From contig JAGYJF010000003.1 in the NCBI GenBank assembly GCA_018402135.1, positions 124,001 to 188,000 on the forward strand: 64,000 nucleotides of DNA, written 5' to 3'. The DNA comes from Flavobacteriaceae bacterium (lineage in GTDB: Bacteria; Bacteroidota; Bacteroidia; Flavobacteriales; Flavobacteriaceae). Below, in pieces: positions 56,754-64,000 of the stretch. The position numbers were made by a program, and so were the translations under genes. Every line of letters begins with the position of its first letter. Position 1 is the first letter of the stretch. Below the pieces are notes generated by a model, which was given only the letters and a program-made list of their open reading frames with translations, was not told where the DNA came from and did not search any database.

Positions 56754-58609
56754 ACATTTAGTATATCATTACTGGTTAAAATCCCTACCAATTCATTTTT
56801 ATATATTACTGGTAAACAATGTATTTTGTGTTTTTCCATTAACATTTTTGCTTCTTTAATTGGTCGGTCGGGCTCGATGGTTATAAGTGCCTTTTTCATA
56901 ACATCTTTGACGGTTTGGTTTACCAAAAGTTCGTCTTGGTGACAATCTTCAATATCTTTCCAGCTTAAAATACCTATAATTTCCTTTTTGATATTTATTA
57001 CTGGCATATGATGGATATTGTTCCATTTCATCATGTGCAAAACCAATTCTAAACTGTCCTTTTCGTCCACTGAATAAATCTTGGTATTCATATTATGCTT
57101 CACAATCCGCTTAATATCAAAATGCGAAGACATGCCTTCTTCTAATAAACTCCAACTTGCTACCGGAAAGTCGTGTTCTTGCTTTTCATACATATAAGAA
57201 GTCATAACCTGAAGTGCCTCAAAAGGCTGTTTGGTTTTTTGAAGATTTCGGTAACTTTTCACCATCCATTCAGCCCCATTCCACGACTTCACGCGATTTT
57301 CAATAATAGACAGGTAGTGCTCGGCATCTTTAGGAATAATTCCGATTTTGTAAAGTCCGCGATACGCCATCGGAATTAATTCATCTAAAACCAATTCTTT
57401 GGCACTGATATCTTTACCATTCCAAGTAAAAATGGTTTGCATACCACTTCTACAAGCCTTGTAAAAATTAGAACGCACATCTTTAAAATCCATTTTAGTA
57501 TGGATATCTTCATAGGCTTTAGTTTGACCAATCACCACGCCCACCCAAAACATCATATTGGCAATTTCGTCGGATAGGGTTGGTCCGGAAGGTAAATACC
57601 GACATTCAATTCTAAGGTGTGGTTTTCCGTCACCAACGCCATAACAAATTCGATTCCAACGGTAAACGGTACCATTATGAAGATTTAAAGCTTTTAATTT
57701 TGGGATTTCGCCACGGTTTAAAATACTGACGCTATCGTCTTCAAAATCGGAAGTTAGCAAGCTCCTGAATTTAGATATATTATCCTTAAAAATAGATGAA
57801 ATGCTGCCTTGTTCCCAATGCGAGCCAAAACTCACACGTGATTGTTTTTCGTTTAAAACAAAGGAATTTGCGCGCGTATCAACACTTTGATTAAACAGTG
57901 CGATTCTGGTTTCGGCCCAAAGCTCTTTACCGAACAATAATGGCGAATTGGTGCATGCGCTCAACACTGGTCCGGATATAGCTTGCGCCCAGTTGTAGGT
58001 GTTTATAAAATTATCAGGGCTTACCTGTAGATGCGTTTGAAAACTGGTATTACAAGCTTCGAGCATCACTGATTCGCTCAAAAAATTAAGCTCGTCTACG
58101 CCTTTTATATGTATATAAAAATCTTGTCCGCGGGACTCTTTAATCGCTTCATTTAAGGCCTGATATCGCTTAATTTTAGTCATGTAATTTTCTGAAATAT
58201 GCGGTATTCGAAGTGTTGGTAAAATCCCAGTAAGGCATATCTTGGTATCGTGTTTTGCGGCGGCTACTTTTGCTTTATCCAACAAATACTTTAGCTGGTT
58301 GTGTAGTCTTGAAAAACAATCGGTTTCCAGCAGTAACGGATCCGAATTTATTTCTAAATTATACTCGCCAATTTCGGTGGTAAAATGATTGTCGTTTATG
58401 GTTTCTAAAACTTCAAGTGAATTGTTTTTAGGCATAAACTCGTTGTCTACCAAACAAAATTCCTGCTCTGCACCTATTCTGATAGGTGATTTTTCAATTA
58501 AATCCTGTTCGATCATCATATCTAAAGCCTCCAAATCTTTTATCAATTGATGGATGTAATGCGCTTTATCTTTTTTCTTATTTAGTTTTGACACCTCTAG
58601 ATTTCCCAT
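56750..58609 (-). CDS. GCS2-type glutamate-cysteine ligase-like protein with C-terminal CBS pair
   Basis: A 619-aa fusion. Residues 40-450 match the GCS2 carboxylate-amine ligase fold: IRIGAEQEFCLVDNEF, TEIGEYNLEINSDPL, FQTHLQVSP, SRVSFGSHWEQGS and LRIECRYLPSGPTLSDEIANM. These enzymes couple glutamate-like carboxylates to amines using ATP. Residues 500-619 are two CBS domains (MKWNNIHHMPVINIKKEIIGILSWKDI and MEKHKIHCLPVIYKNELVGILTSNDIL), which usually bind adenine nucleotides and would give energy-state control. The adjacent AspA-like hydrolase suggests a make/break pair for an unknown acyl-amino-acid. Confidence 0.85.
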   Translation of the reverse strand: MGNLEVSKLNKKKDKAHYIHQLIKDLEALDMMIEQDLIEKSPIRIGAEQEFCLVDNEFMPKNNSLEVLETINDNHFTTEIGEYNLEINSDPLLLETDCFSRLHNQLKYLLDKAKVAAAKHDTKICLTGILPTLRIPHISENYMTKIKRYQALNEAIKESRGQDFYIHIKGVDELNFLSESVMLEACNTSFQTHLQVSPDNFINTYNWAQAISGPVLSACTNSPLLFGKELWAETRIALFNQSVDTRANSFVLNEKQSRVSFGSHWEQGSISSIFKDNISKFRSLLTSDFEDDSVSILNRGEIPKLKALNLHNGTVYRWNRICYGVGDGKPHLRIECRYLPSGPTLSDEIANMMFWVGVVIGQTKAYEDIHTKMDFKDVRSNFYKACRSGMQTIFTWNGKDISAKELVLDELIPMAYRGLYKIGIIPKDAEHYLSIIENRVKSWNGAEWMVKSYRNLQKTKQPFEALQVMTSYMYEKQEHDFPVASWSLLEEGMSSHFDIKRIVKHNMNTKIYSVDEKDSLELVLHMMKWNNIHHMPVINIKKEIIGILSWKDIEDCHQDELLVNQTVKDVMKKALITIEPDRPIKEAKMLMEKHKIHCLPVIYKNELVGILTSNDILNV

Positions 58610-58740
58610 AATAAATAGAATGCAGATTATTAGACTGTTAATTTAATTAAAACGACGATTTAAAAATATGACCTTAGTCATACAGAAAAGATAGATATTA
58701 ATTACAGTTAGTATTTGCTACTTTTACCACACCAAATGTT

Positions 58741-59112
58741 ATGGACGCCACGTACAAAAAAATAGAAAAACTTAAAAGCAAAAAGCTCATCGGGCAGCTG
58801 TTTGATGAAGGTAAATCGGTTTCCGCTTATCCTTTACGCCTTGTTTATTTAAAAACCGAATTTACTGATGGTGCTCAAATAAAAACAGGTGTAAGCGTGC
58901 CAAAACGCCAGTTTAAAAAAGCGGTGGATAGAATTAGAATAAAACGCTTATTGCGCGAAGCTTACCGGCTTAATAAAGCACAGTATTTTAACAATACTTC
59001 AAATTGTTACGCGTTTATGATATTGTATATTGGAAAAGAAAGCACAGCTTTTGAAGTGGTTAATTCAAAAATGAAACGTTTATTTGAACTTTTTTTGAAG
59101 AAAACGGCTTAA
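58741..59112 (+). CDS. rnpA: Ribonuclease P protein component
   Basis: A 123-aa basic protein. The RNR motif region is RIRIKRLLREAYR, preceded by KTGVSVPKRQFKKAVDR; the N-terminal KLKSKKLIGQLFDEGKS is also typical. It binds RNase P RNA for tRNA 5' processing. rpmH, its usual neighbour, is absent, as in many Bacteroidota. A promoter-like TACTTTTA lies at about 58715-58722. Confidence 0.93.
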   Translation: MDATYKKIEKLKSKKLIGQLFDEGKSVSAYPLRLVYLKTEFTDGAQIKTGVSVPKRQFKKAVDRIRIKRLLREAYRLNKAQYFNNTSNCYAFMILYIGKESTAFEVVNSKMKRLFELFLKKTA

Positions 59113-59171
59113 TGTTTTGTAGGTTTTTCAACAACAATAGTTAATAAACGATTAAAAAGACGGTGATTGTG

Positions 59172-59179
59172 TATTTTTG
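59172..59179 (+). promoter_or_regulatory. -7 promoter element for the S41 protease
   Basis: TATTTTTG fits TAnnTTTG. It overlaps a possible TTG start at 59177, which rules that start out and favours 59195 or 59210. Confidence 0.55.
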
Positions 59180-59194
59180 TTAGAACCACAATTA

Positions 59195-60835
59195 ATGAAT
59201 TCTCAAAAAATGAAAAAACAATTCTACATACCAATTTTATTGGCCATAGTTTTATTAACAGGAACCGCCTTTAGAAGTAACTTTTTTGAGGTTGCCAAAC
59301 AAATTGAAATCTTCACCGCCCTTTATAAAGAAATCAACATGAATTATGTTGACGATACCAATCCGGCAGATTTAATGGATACGGCTATTAAAAGTATGTT
59401 GAATGATTTGGATCCGTATACACAGTTTTATAACGAACAAGATGTTCAAGCAGCGCGTATCAATCAAACAAACGATTTTACGGGTATTGGTGCGACTGTA
59501 AAAACGAAAAAAGATAAGCTGATTATCGTTGAACCATTTAAGGATTTACCTGCAGACAAAGCAGGTTTAAAGGCTGGAGATGAAATTATTAAAGTAGACA
59601 ATATAGTGGTAGCCGACTTTAATGATGATGCGGGCAATTTATTAGAAGGCGCTGCTGGATCATCTGTAAATGTTACCTACCAAAGACAAGGCAAAACAGA
59701 AACGGCTACTTTAACGCGGGCTGGTACCGAAAGTAGCGCAGTAACCCATTACAGTTTAATTGATGGCAACATCGCTTATATAGTGTTGCGAAAGTTTAAT
59801 GAAAAGGCTTCTGCCGAAACCATAAGTGCTTTACGAGATTTAAAAAATCAAGGCGCCGAAAAAGTGATATTAGACCTCAGAGGAAATCCAGGCGGGTTGC
59901 TGCGCGAAGCGGTCAATATCGTAAATATTTTTGTGCCTCAAAATCAATTAGTGGTTACCACAAAATCTAAAATAAAGAAGTACAATCAAACTTATTTTAC
60001 ACAAAAAGAGGCTTTTGACACCGAAATTCCAGTAGTTGTAATAATTGATGATCGCAGTGCATCGGCCAGTGAAATTGTTTCTGGAGCCTTACAGGATTTA
60101 GACCGCGGTGTGGTTGTGGGTTCCAGAAGTTTTGGAAAAGGATTGGTACAGCGCCCTAAACCTTTGAGTTATGGCACCCAGATGAAGATCACTATTTCGC
60201 GCTATTACACGCCTTCGGGAAGATGTATTCAGGCTTTAGATTACTGGAATAAGGACGAAAAAGGTAATGCCACCAAACTAAAGCAAGAACAATTCACGGC
60301 CTTTAAAACCAAAAACGGGCGTACTGTTTACGACGGTGGTGGCGTTGACCCTGACGAAAAATTATCGGAATCGGCATTGACCCCTATTTCAAAAGCAATC
60401 TTAGAAAACGATTATATTTTCAATTTTGCAACTCAATATTTTTACAATAACAAGGTTGAAAGCTTGTCTGATTTCAAGCTAAGTGATAAAGATTACAACG
60501 ATTTTAAAAATTATCTTTCTACTCGTAATTTTGAGTTTAAAACGGAAACAGAAAAGGTGTTTAACAAGGCAATTCAACAAGCTAAAGAAGAGCAACTAGA
60601 TGTTGCCATAAATGCTAGTTACCAAAACCTGTTAAATGATATTCAGTCTTATAAAAATTCGGCTTTAGACACTAATAAAGCCCAGCTAATGTCGCTATTA
60701 ACCGATGAAATTATTACGCGGTATTTTTACAAAGAAGGTTTGTATGAGTTTTATACCTCAAATAACCCTGAAGTAAGCAAATCAAAAGCAATTTTAAGCG
60801 ACCTGAATAACTATAACAAGTATTTAAAACCTTAA
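59195..60835 (+). CDS. S41 C-terminal processing peptidase with PDZ domain
   Basis: A 546-aa periplasmic protease. Start ATG at 59195 (MNSQKMKKQF) or 59210; both give a signal anchor (FYIPILLAIVLLTGTAF). The PDZ domain spans about residues 85-165 (FTGIGATVKTKKDKLIIVEPF ... GLKAGDEIIKVD). The peptidase has the catalytic serine in DRSASASEIVSGAL and the lysine in GSRSFGKGLVQ, with LDLRGNPGGLLREAV before them. The C-terminal 150 residues are helical and of unknown role. It follows rnpA by 82 bp with its own promoter. Confidence 0.93.
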   Translation: MNSQKMKKQFYIPILLAIVLLTGTAFRSNFFEVAKQIEIFTALYKEINMNYVDDTNPADLMDTAIKSMLNDLDPYTQFYNEQDVQAARINQTNDFTGIGATVKTKKDKLIIVEPFKDLPADKAGLKAGDEIIKVDNIVVADFNDDAGNLLEGAAGSSVNVTYQRQGKTETATLTRAGTESSAVTHYSLIDGNIAYIVLRKFNEKASAETISALRDLKNQGAEKVILDLRGNPGGLLREAVNIVNIFVPQNQLVVTTKSKIKKYNQTYFTQKEAFDTEIPVVVIIDDRSASASEIVSGALQDLDRGVVVGSRSFGKGLVQRPKPLSYGTQMKITISRYYTPSGRCIQALDYWNKDEKGNATKLKQEQFTAFKTKNGRTVYDGGGVDPDEKLSESALTPISKAILENDYIFNFATQYFYNNKVESLSDFKLSDKDYNDFKNYLSTRNFEFKTETEKVFNKAIQQAKEEQLDVAINASYQNLLNDIQSYKNSALDTNKAQLMSLLTDEIITRYFYKEGLYEFYTSNNPEVSKSKAILSDLNNYNKYLKP

Positions 60836-60886
60836 TTGTAATTAAATTTTATATCTTTAATTACCCTTTGCATAAATCTATTAAAG

Positions 60887-61729
60887 TTGAAACATTTTTT
60901 AATCATCTTATTACTTGTTGCAAGTTATTCATTTTCACAACAGAAACTGACGCACGAGGTATATTTTGATACGGACAAATTTGATATCCCTTCAACTGAA
61001 CTCAGCCGACTATTATTATTTTTATCGCAACTTGAAGATCTGGGGATTGAAAAAATTTCCATTTATGGTTTTACCGATGATCGCGGTAGTGAAAGCTATA
61101 ATATTAAGCTTTCTCAACAACGGGCAGATGCTATAAAATCAGTGTTTTCTGATAATGAATTTGATGAAAACTTAATTACCAATGTAGATGGAAAGGGTAA
61201 AATATTACTCAAACTAATTGCTGAAGACGATATTCACAAAATAAGAGGTTTAAACCGTAAAGTTGAAATCATCGTTACTCCAATAATGGAAAAGGTATTG
61301 GAAATTGCTGAAGCTACTCCAAAAAAATTGGAGACTAAAGACATCCTGAGAGGCAATCTTAAACCAGGTGATAAAATACTGATTGAAAACCTTTTGTTTA
61401 AAACTGGTTACAGTTATTTACTACCAGAATCCAGAAAAGTTTTGGATGATATTGCTGAAGCACTTGTGGAGCGAAAGGATTTGTATTTTACCATTCAAGG
61501 ACACGTATGTTGCACCCAAAATACTCGCGATGCCCTAGATAGAAAGACTAATAAAGTAAATCTGTCGGTAGCTAGAGCTCAATATGTTTATGATTTTTTA
61601 GTTAAAAAAGGTGTGAATCCAAGACGGATGAAATATGTTGGTATGCGACGCAAATATCCACTTGGTGGTGAAGCTAAGTATGACCGTCGTGTTGAAATTT
61701 TAATAACTCATGTAGTTGAAGATAATTAA
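60887..61729 (+). CDS. OmpA-family protein with two OmpA-like peptidoglycan-binding domains
   Basis: A 280-aa envelope protein. Start codon TTG at 60887; no in-frame ATG is near and the sequence from it is a good signal peptide (KHFLIILLLVASYSFS). The first OmpA-like domain is at about residues 25-115 (YFDTDKFDIPSTELSRLL ... SIYGFTDDRGSESYNIKLSQQRADAIKSV). The second is at about 165-278 (NLLFKTGYSYLLPESRKVLDDIAEAL ... LSVARAQYVYDFLVKKGV ... RRVEIL). The second has a CC pair (GHVCCTQNT) where the canonical motif reads GHTD. It probably binds the peptidoglycan layer twice or serves as a spacer. Confidence 0.85.
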   Translation: MKHFLIILLLVASYSFSQQKLTHEVYFDTDKFDIPSTELSRLLLFLSQLEDLGIEKISIYGFTDDRGSESYNIKLSQQRADAIKSVFSDNEFDENLITNVDGKGKILLKLIAEDDIHKIRGLNRKVEIIVTPIMEKVLEIAEATPKKLETKDILRGNLKPGDKILIENLLFKTGYSYLLPESRKVLDDIAEALVERKDLYFTIQGHVCCTQNTRDALDRKTNKVNLSVARAQYVYDFLVKKGVNPRRMKYVGMRRKYPLGGEAKYDRRVEILITHVVEDN

Positions 61730-62169
61730 GGTTTATAAAGCATAGAAATATGCGGAATACCATCCTCTAAATAGGCTTCACCGTCTTCTACAAAATTTAG
61801 ATTATTATAAAATCTTTTCAAATAGCACTGTGCTGATATACGAATATTAGAAGTTCGGTAATGAATTTGAATCGCTTGAATAGAGGCTGTCATTATTTCG
61901 TAACCATAACCATATTTACGTTCACTTACCCTTACAACAACCCTACCAATGCTGGCTTTATCAAAATAATAACCAGGTTCAAAAATTCTAGTGTAAGCTA
62001 CTAACCTGTTTTTTTTAAACCCTAATACATGAAATGCTTTTTCATCTTTTCCATCTAAATCTTGATACACACAATCTTGTTCCACCACAAATATTTCACT
62101 ACGTAATTGTAAAATTGCATATAGTTCTTGAAGCGATAAATGGTTAAAGGCTTTAATTTGAATTTTCAT
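61726..62169 (-). CDS. GNAT-family acetyltransferase (ElaA-like)
   Basis: A 147-aa acyltransferase. LRSEIFVVEQDCVYQDLDGKDEKAFHVLG is the ElaA-type opening, and IGRVVVRVSERKYGYGYEIM is the acetyl-CoA-binding loop (usual R-G-x-G-x-G/A degenerate here as RKYGYGY). ISAQCYLKRFYNNLNFVEDGEAYLEDGIPHISM is the C-terminal half. Target unknown. Stop codon overlaps that of the OmpA-like gene (TTAA). Confidence 0.86.
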   Translation of the reverse strand: MKIQIKAFNHLSLQELYAILQLRSEIFVVEQDCVYQDLDGKDEKAFHVLGFKKNRLVAYTRIFEPGYYFDKASIGRVVVRVSERKYGYGYEIMTASIQAIQIHYRTSNIRISAQCYLKRFYNNLNFVEDGEAYLEDGIPHISMLYKP

Positions 62170-62181
62170 TTTGCTTTTTTA

Positions 62182-63087
62182 CTAATCTTGAACAATAATT
62201 TCTTTTGAATCTGCTTTGTTAAATTCGGGTTGTATGGTGATGTGATTTATATTAAATTCCTTCGTCAACATGGCTTCAATTTGTAGTAAAATGATATTGA
62301 AATTTTCTATCGAAATGTTGTCTTTTAAATCTAAATGCGCTTCCAAATGCAGTTCATCATCGTTTAAAGACCAGACGTGTACATGATGAAGCTTTTTAAC
62401 ATTTTCAATGGTATTAACGCGATTAACAATGCTTTCTATATTTATGTGAGCAGGTGTAAATAACATCAATATTCTTGTTGAATTTTTCAGCAAATCATAT
62501 CCCACATAAATTAAATATAAGGCAATTGCTAAGGTTAGTATGCTATCAACAAAATACAGCTGATAGAATTTCATTAGCAATCCACCAATAAACACGGCAA
62601 CACTTGCTAACATGTCTGTTAATAAATGTAAATAAGCTGATTTCATGTTTAAATTATGCGCGGCACTTTTTTTAAGTAGCAATACACTAAACCCATTAAA
62701 AGCAATGGCTAAAAGCGACAACCAAATAACGAGGCTAGAGTCTATTACTTGAGGATTTTGAAAACGTTTAATAGACTCAATAATCAACAAAACAGCCACA
62801 ATAACCAGGGTAGATGCGTTAATAAAAGCCGCTAAAATTTCAGCGCGTTTATAACCAAATGTTTTATGGGTTGAGGCCTTTCTTTTAGATAATTTTGAAG
62901 CTAAAAAACTAATAACTAAAGATACTACATCGCTAAAGTTGTGAAGTGCATCGCTTAACAAAGCTAAACTTCCTGAAACAAATCCACCAACAACTTGCGC
63001 TGCAGTAATCCCTATATTTAAAAATATAGCAATTAAAAGGTTTCGCTCCCTTACGTTGTGATGTTGGTGGCTATGTGAATGTGACAT
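62182..63087 (-). CDS. Cation diffusion facilitator (CDF) transporter
   Basis: A 301-aa metal-proton antiporter. The start at 63087 (MSHSHSHQHHN) gives a histidine-rich metal-binding N-terminus; a longer frame to 63141 would run into rpiB. Six transmembrane helices, with the metal site residues in SLALLSDALHNFSDVVSL (TM2) and HLLTDMLASVAVF (TM5). The cytoplasmic C-terminal domain (VKKLHHVHVWSLNDDELHLEAHL) is the usual dimer domain. Likely exports zinc, cobalt or cadmium. Four bp from rpiB. Confidence 0.92.
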   Translation of the reverse strand: MSHSHSHQHHNVRERNLLIAIFLNIGITAAQVVGGFVSGSLALLSDALHNFSDVVSLVISFLASKLSKRKASTHKTFGYKRAEILAAFINASTLVIVAVLLIIESIKRFQNPQVIDSSLVIWLSLLAIAFNGFSVLLLKKSAAHNLNMKSAYLHLLTDMLASVAVFIGGLLMKFYQLYFVDSILTLAIALYLIYVGYDLLKNSTRILMLFTPAHINIESIVNRVNTIENVKKLHHVHVWSLNDDELHLEAHLDLKDNISIENFNIILLQIEAMLTKEFNINHITIQPEFNKADSKEIIVQD

Positions 63088-63091
63088 GGAT

Positions 63092-63523
63092 TTAGCACAC
63101 TGGAATTTTTGCCACACGGTTGGCATGACGACCACCTTCAAAAGCTGTATTTAAAAAAACATCAACCATTTCTATAGCTTGTTCTAAGGCTGTAAATCTT
63201 GCCGGAATGCTTAAAATATTAGCATCGTTATGTTGCCTAGCAAGTGCTGCAATTTCTTTAGTCCAACATAACGCTGAACGGACTTCTTGGTATTTATTAG
63301 CAGTCATATTAGCACCATTACCACTACCACAGATAATAATTCCAAAGTCTACTTTATTAGTAGCAACATCGCTAGCTACAGGATGTACAAAATCTGGATA
63401 ATCAACACTATTATTAGTATTGGTTCCATAATTAGTTACTTTAATTTCTTTAGATTCAAGATGTGCTATTACAGCGTTTTTATAATCGGTCCCAGCGTGG
63501 TCATTTCCTATTGCGATAGTCAT
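63092..63523 (-). CDS. rpiB: Ribose-5-phosphate isomerase B
   Basis: A 143-aa enzyme of the LacAB/RpiB family interconverting ribose-5-phosphate and ribulose-5-phosphate. IAIGNDHAGTDYKNAVIAHL, DYPDFVHPVA, IICGSGNGANMTANKYQEVRSALCW and RQHNDANILSIPARF are all present, including the catalytic cysteine in ICGSGNG. A promoter TACCTTTG lies at 63550-63557. Confidence 0.94.
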   Translation of the reverse strand: MTIAIGNDHAGTDYKNAVIAHLESKEIKVTNYGTNTNNSVDYPDFVHPVASDVATNKVDFGIIICGSGNGANMTANKYQEVRSALCWTKEIAALARQHNDANILSIPARFTALEQAIEMVDVFLNTAFEGGRHANRVAKIPVC

Positions 63524-63549
63524 AAATTTGAATTTAGTTGAAGTATAAA

Positions 63550-63557
63550 CAAAGGTA
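63550..63557 (-). promoter_or_regulatory. -7 promoter element for rpiB
   Basis: On the minus strand TACCTTTG fits TAnnTTTG, 26 bp before the rpiB start. Confidence 0.55.
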
Positions 63558-64000
63558 ACAAAATAGCAAAGCTTTAGAATAGGTTCATAACATTTTAATA
63601 GGTTGTTGATAAGTGTTGGCTATTTTCTAACATTAAAATTTTTTTATTTCATTAAAAATTACAAACCAAAATTAGTATTGAACTACCAAAAAAGTTAGCC
63701 TAAAAATTTAAGTAATTTATCAGACAATTAAAGGTGGTGATGAACATTAAATTCTAAAAAACTTATAATCAAAATAGATTAAATTCACGTTATAAACAGT
63801 TGTTAATAGTATTTATAAATAAGCTATAATTTAACAGGTTAGAACTAGTCTTTAATGTTAACTAAATATTAATAGAATGTAAATTTAATACCATCAAAGC
63901 AAACAATAGAAAAGTTATGCGCACTATTAACAAGCTATCATAACCAACATTTTTAATTTAAATTTTAAAAAATAAATGATTATTATAGTATTAAATGTGG
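63558..64000. other. Gene-free AT-rich end of the window
   Basis: No coding frame, tRNA or clear repeat seen. It presumably lies upstream of a gene beyond the window edge. Confidence 0.6.

Overview
The window looks like a chromosome segment of a marine-type Flavobacteriaceae (Bacteroidota). The DNA is AT-rich. Three secreted proteins end in type IX secretion (T9SS) C-terminal sorting domains. Promoters fit the Bacteroidota -7 consensus TAnnTTTG. The gene order pdxA-DUF177-rpmF-fabH-accB-accC is the one usual in the phylum. I cannot name the genus.

Layout. 1-5.9 kb: the end of a c-type cytochrome-like protein, an FG-GAP T9SS protein, a prolyl oligopeptidase lipoprotein and an ABC ATPase. 5.9-15.6 kb: a tightly packed minus-strand operon of ten genes (two FAD oxidoreductases, methyltransferase, type III polyketide synthase, FabL-like enoyl reductase, hotdog dehydratase, ketosynthase, ACP, phosphopantetheinyl transferase, RND/MMPL exporter). 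It reads as a dedicated acyl-ACP line feeding a type III PKS, with tailoring enzymes and export, and is the best candidate here for an undescribed biosynthetic system. 15.6-20.2 kb: two secreted metalloproteases with T9SS tails. 20.3-26.2 kb: fatty-acid and cofactor housekeeping genes (accC, accB, fabH, rpmF, DUF177, pdxA, ribE) and a 59-aa proline-rich membrane protein.

26.2-37.6 kb: an accessory defence island beside a CAU-anticodon tRNA. It holds a type I restriction-modification system (frameshifted hsdR, a solo winged-helix gene, hsdM, hsdS), a DUF4062 plus AlbA/ATPase pair (the latter broken) and a broken AAA/DUF4143 ATPase. It also has short repeats of 10-11 bp period, and one 20-bp palindrome occurs on both sides of the R-M and DUF4062 genes. 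37.8-48 kb: core genes (methylmalonyl-CoA epimerase, rbfA, a LolE/FtsX-type permease, dusB, M28 peptidase, a TolB-like propeller, a TonB-type outer-membrane receptor, lepA). 48.0-49.4 kb: gene-free and built from tandem repeats. The first set carries two extra copies of the lepA 3' end that differ almost only at synonymous sites. 49.4-63.5 kb: SulP transporter, MBL hydrolase, subtilase, M1 aminopeptidase, AspA-like and GCS2-CBS genes, rnpA, ctpA-like protease, OmpA-like protein, GNAT, CDF transporter, rpiB. The last 0.45 kb has no gene.

Several genes are interrupted by single-base contractions of A/T runs (RND, TolB-like, AlbA, AAA). That could be sequencing undercalling. Other breaks (hsdR, the first AlbA break, two AAA breaks) are not in homopolymers and look like real decay. 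All family assignments are from motif recognition by eye; no database search was run.
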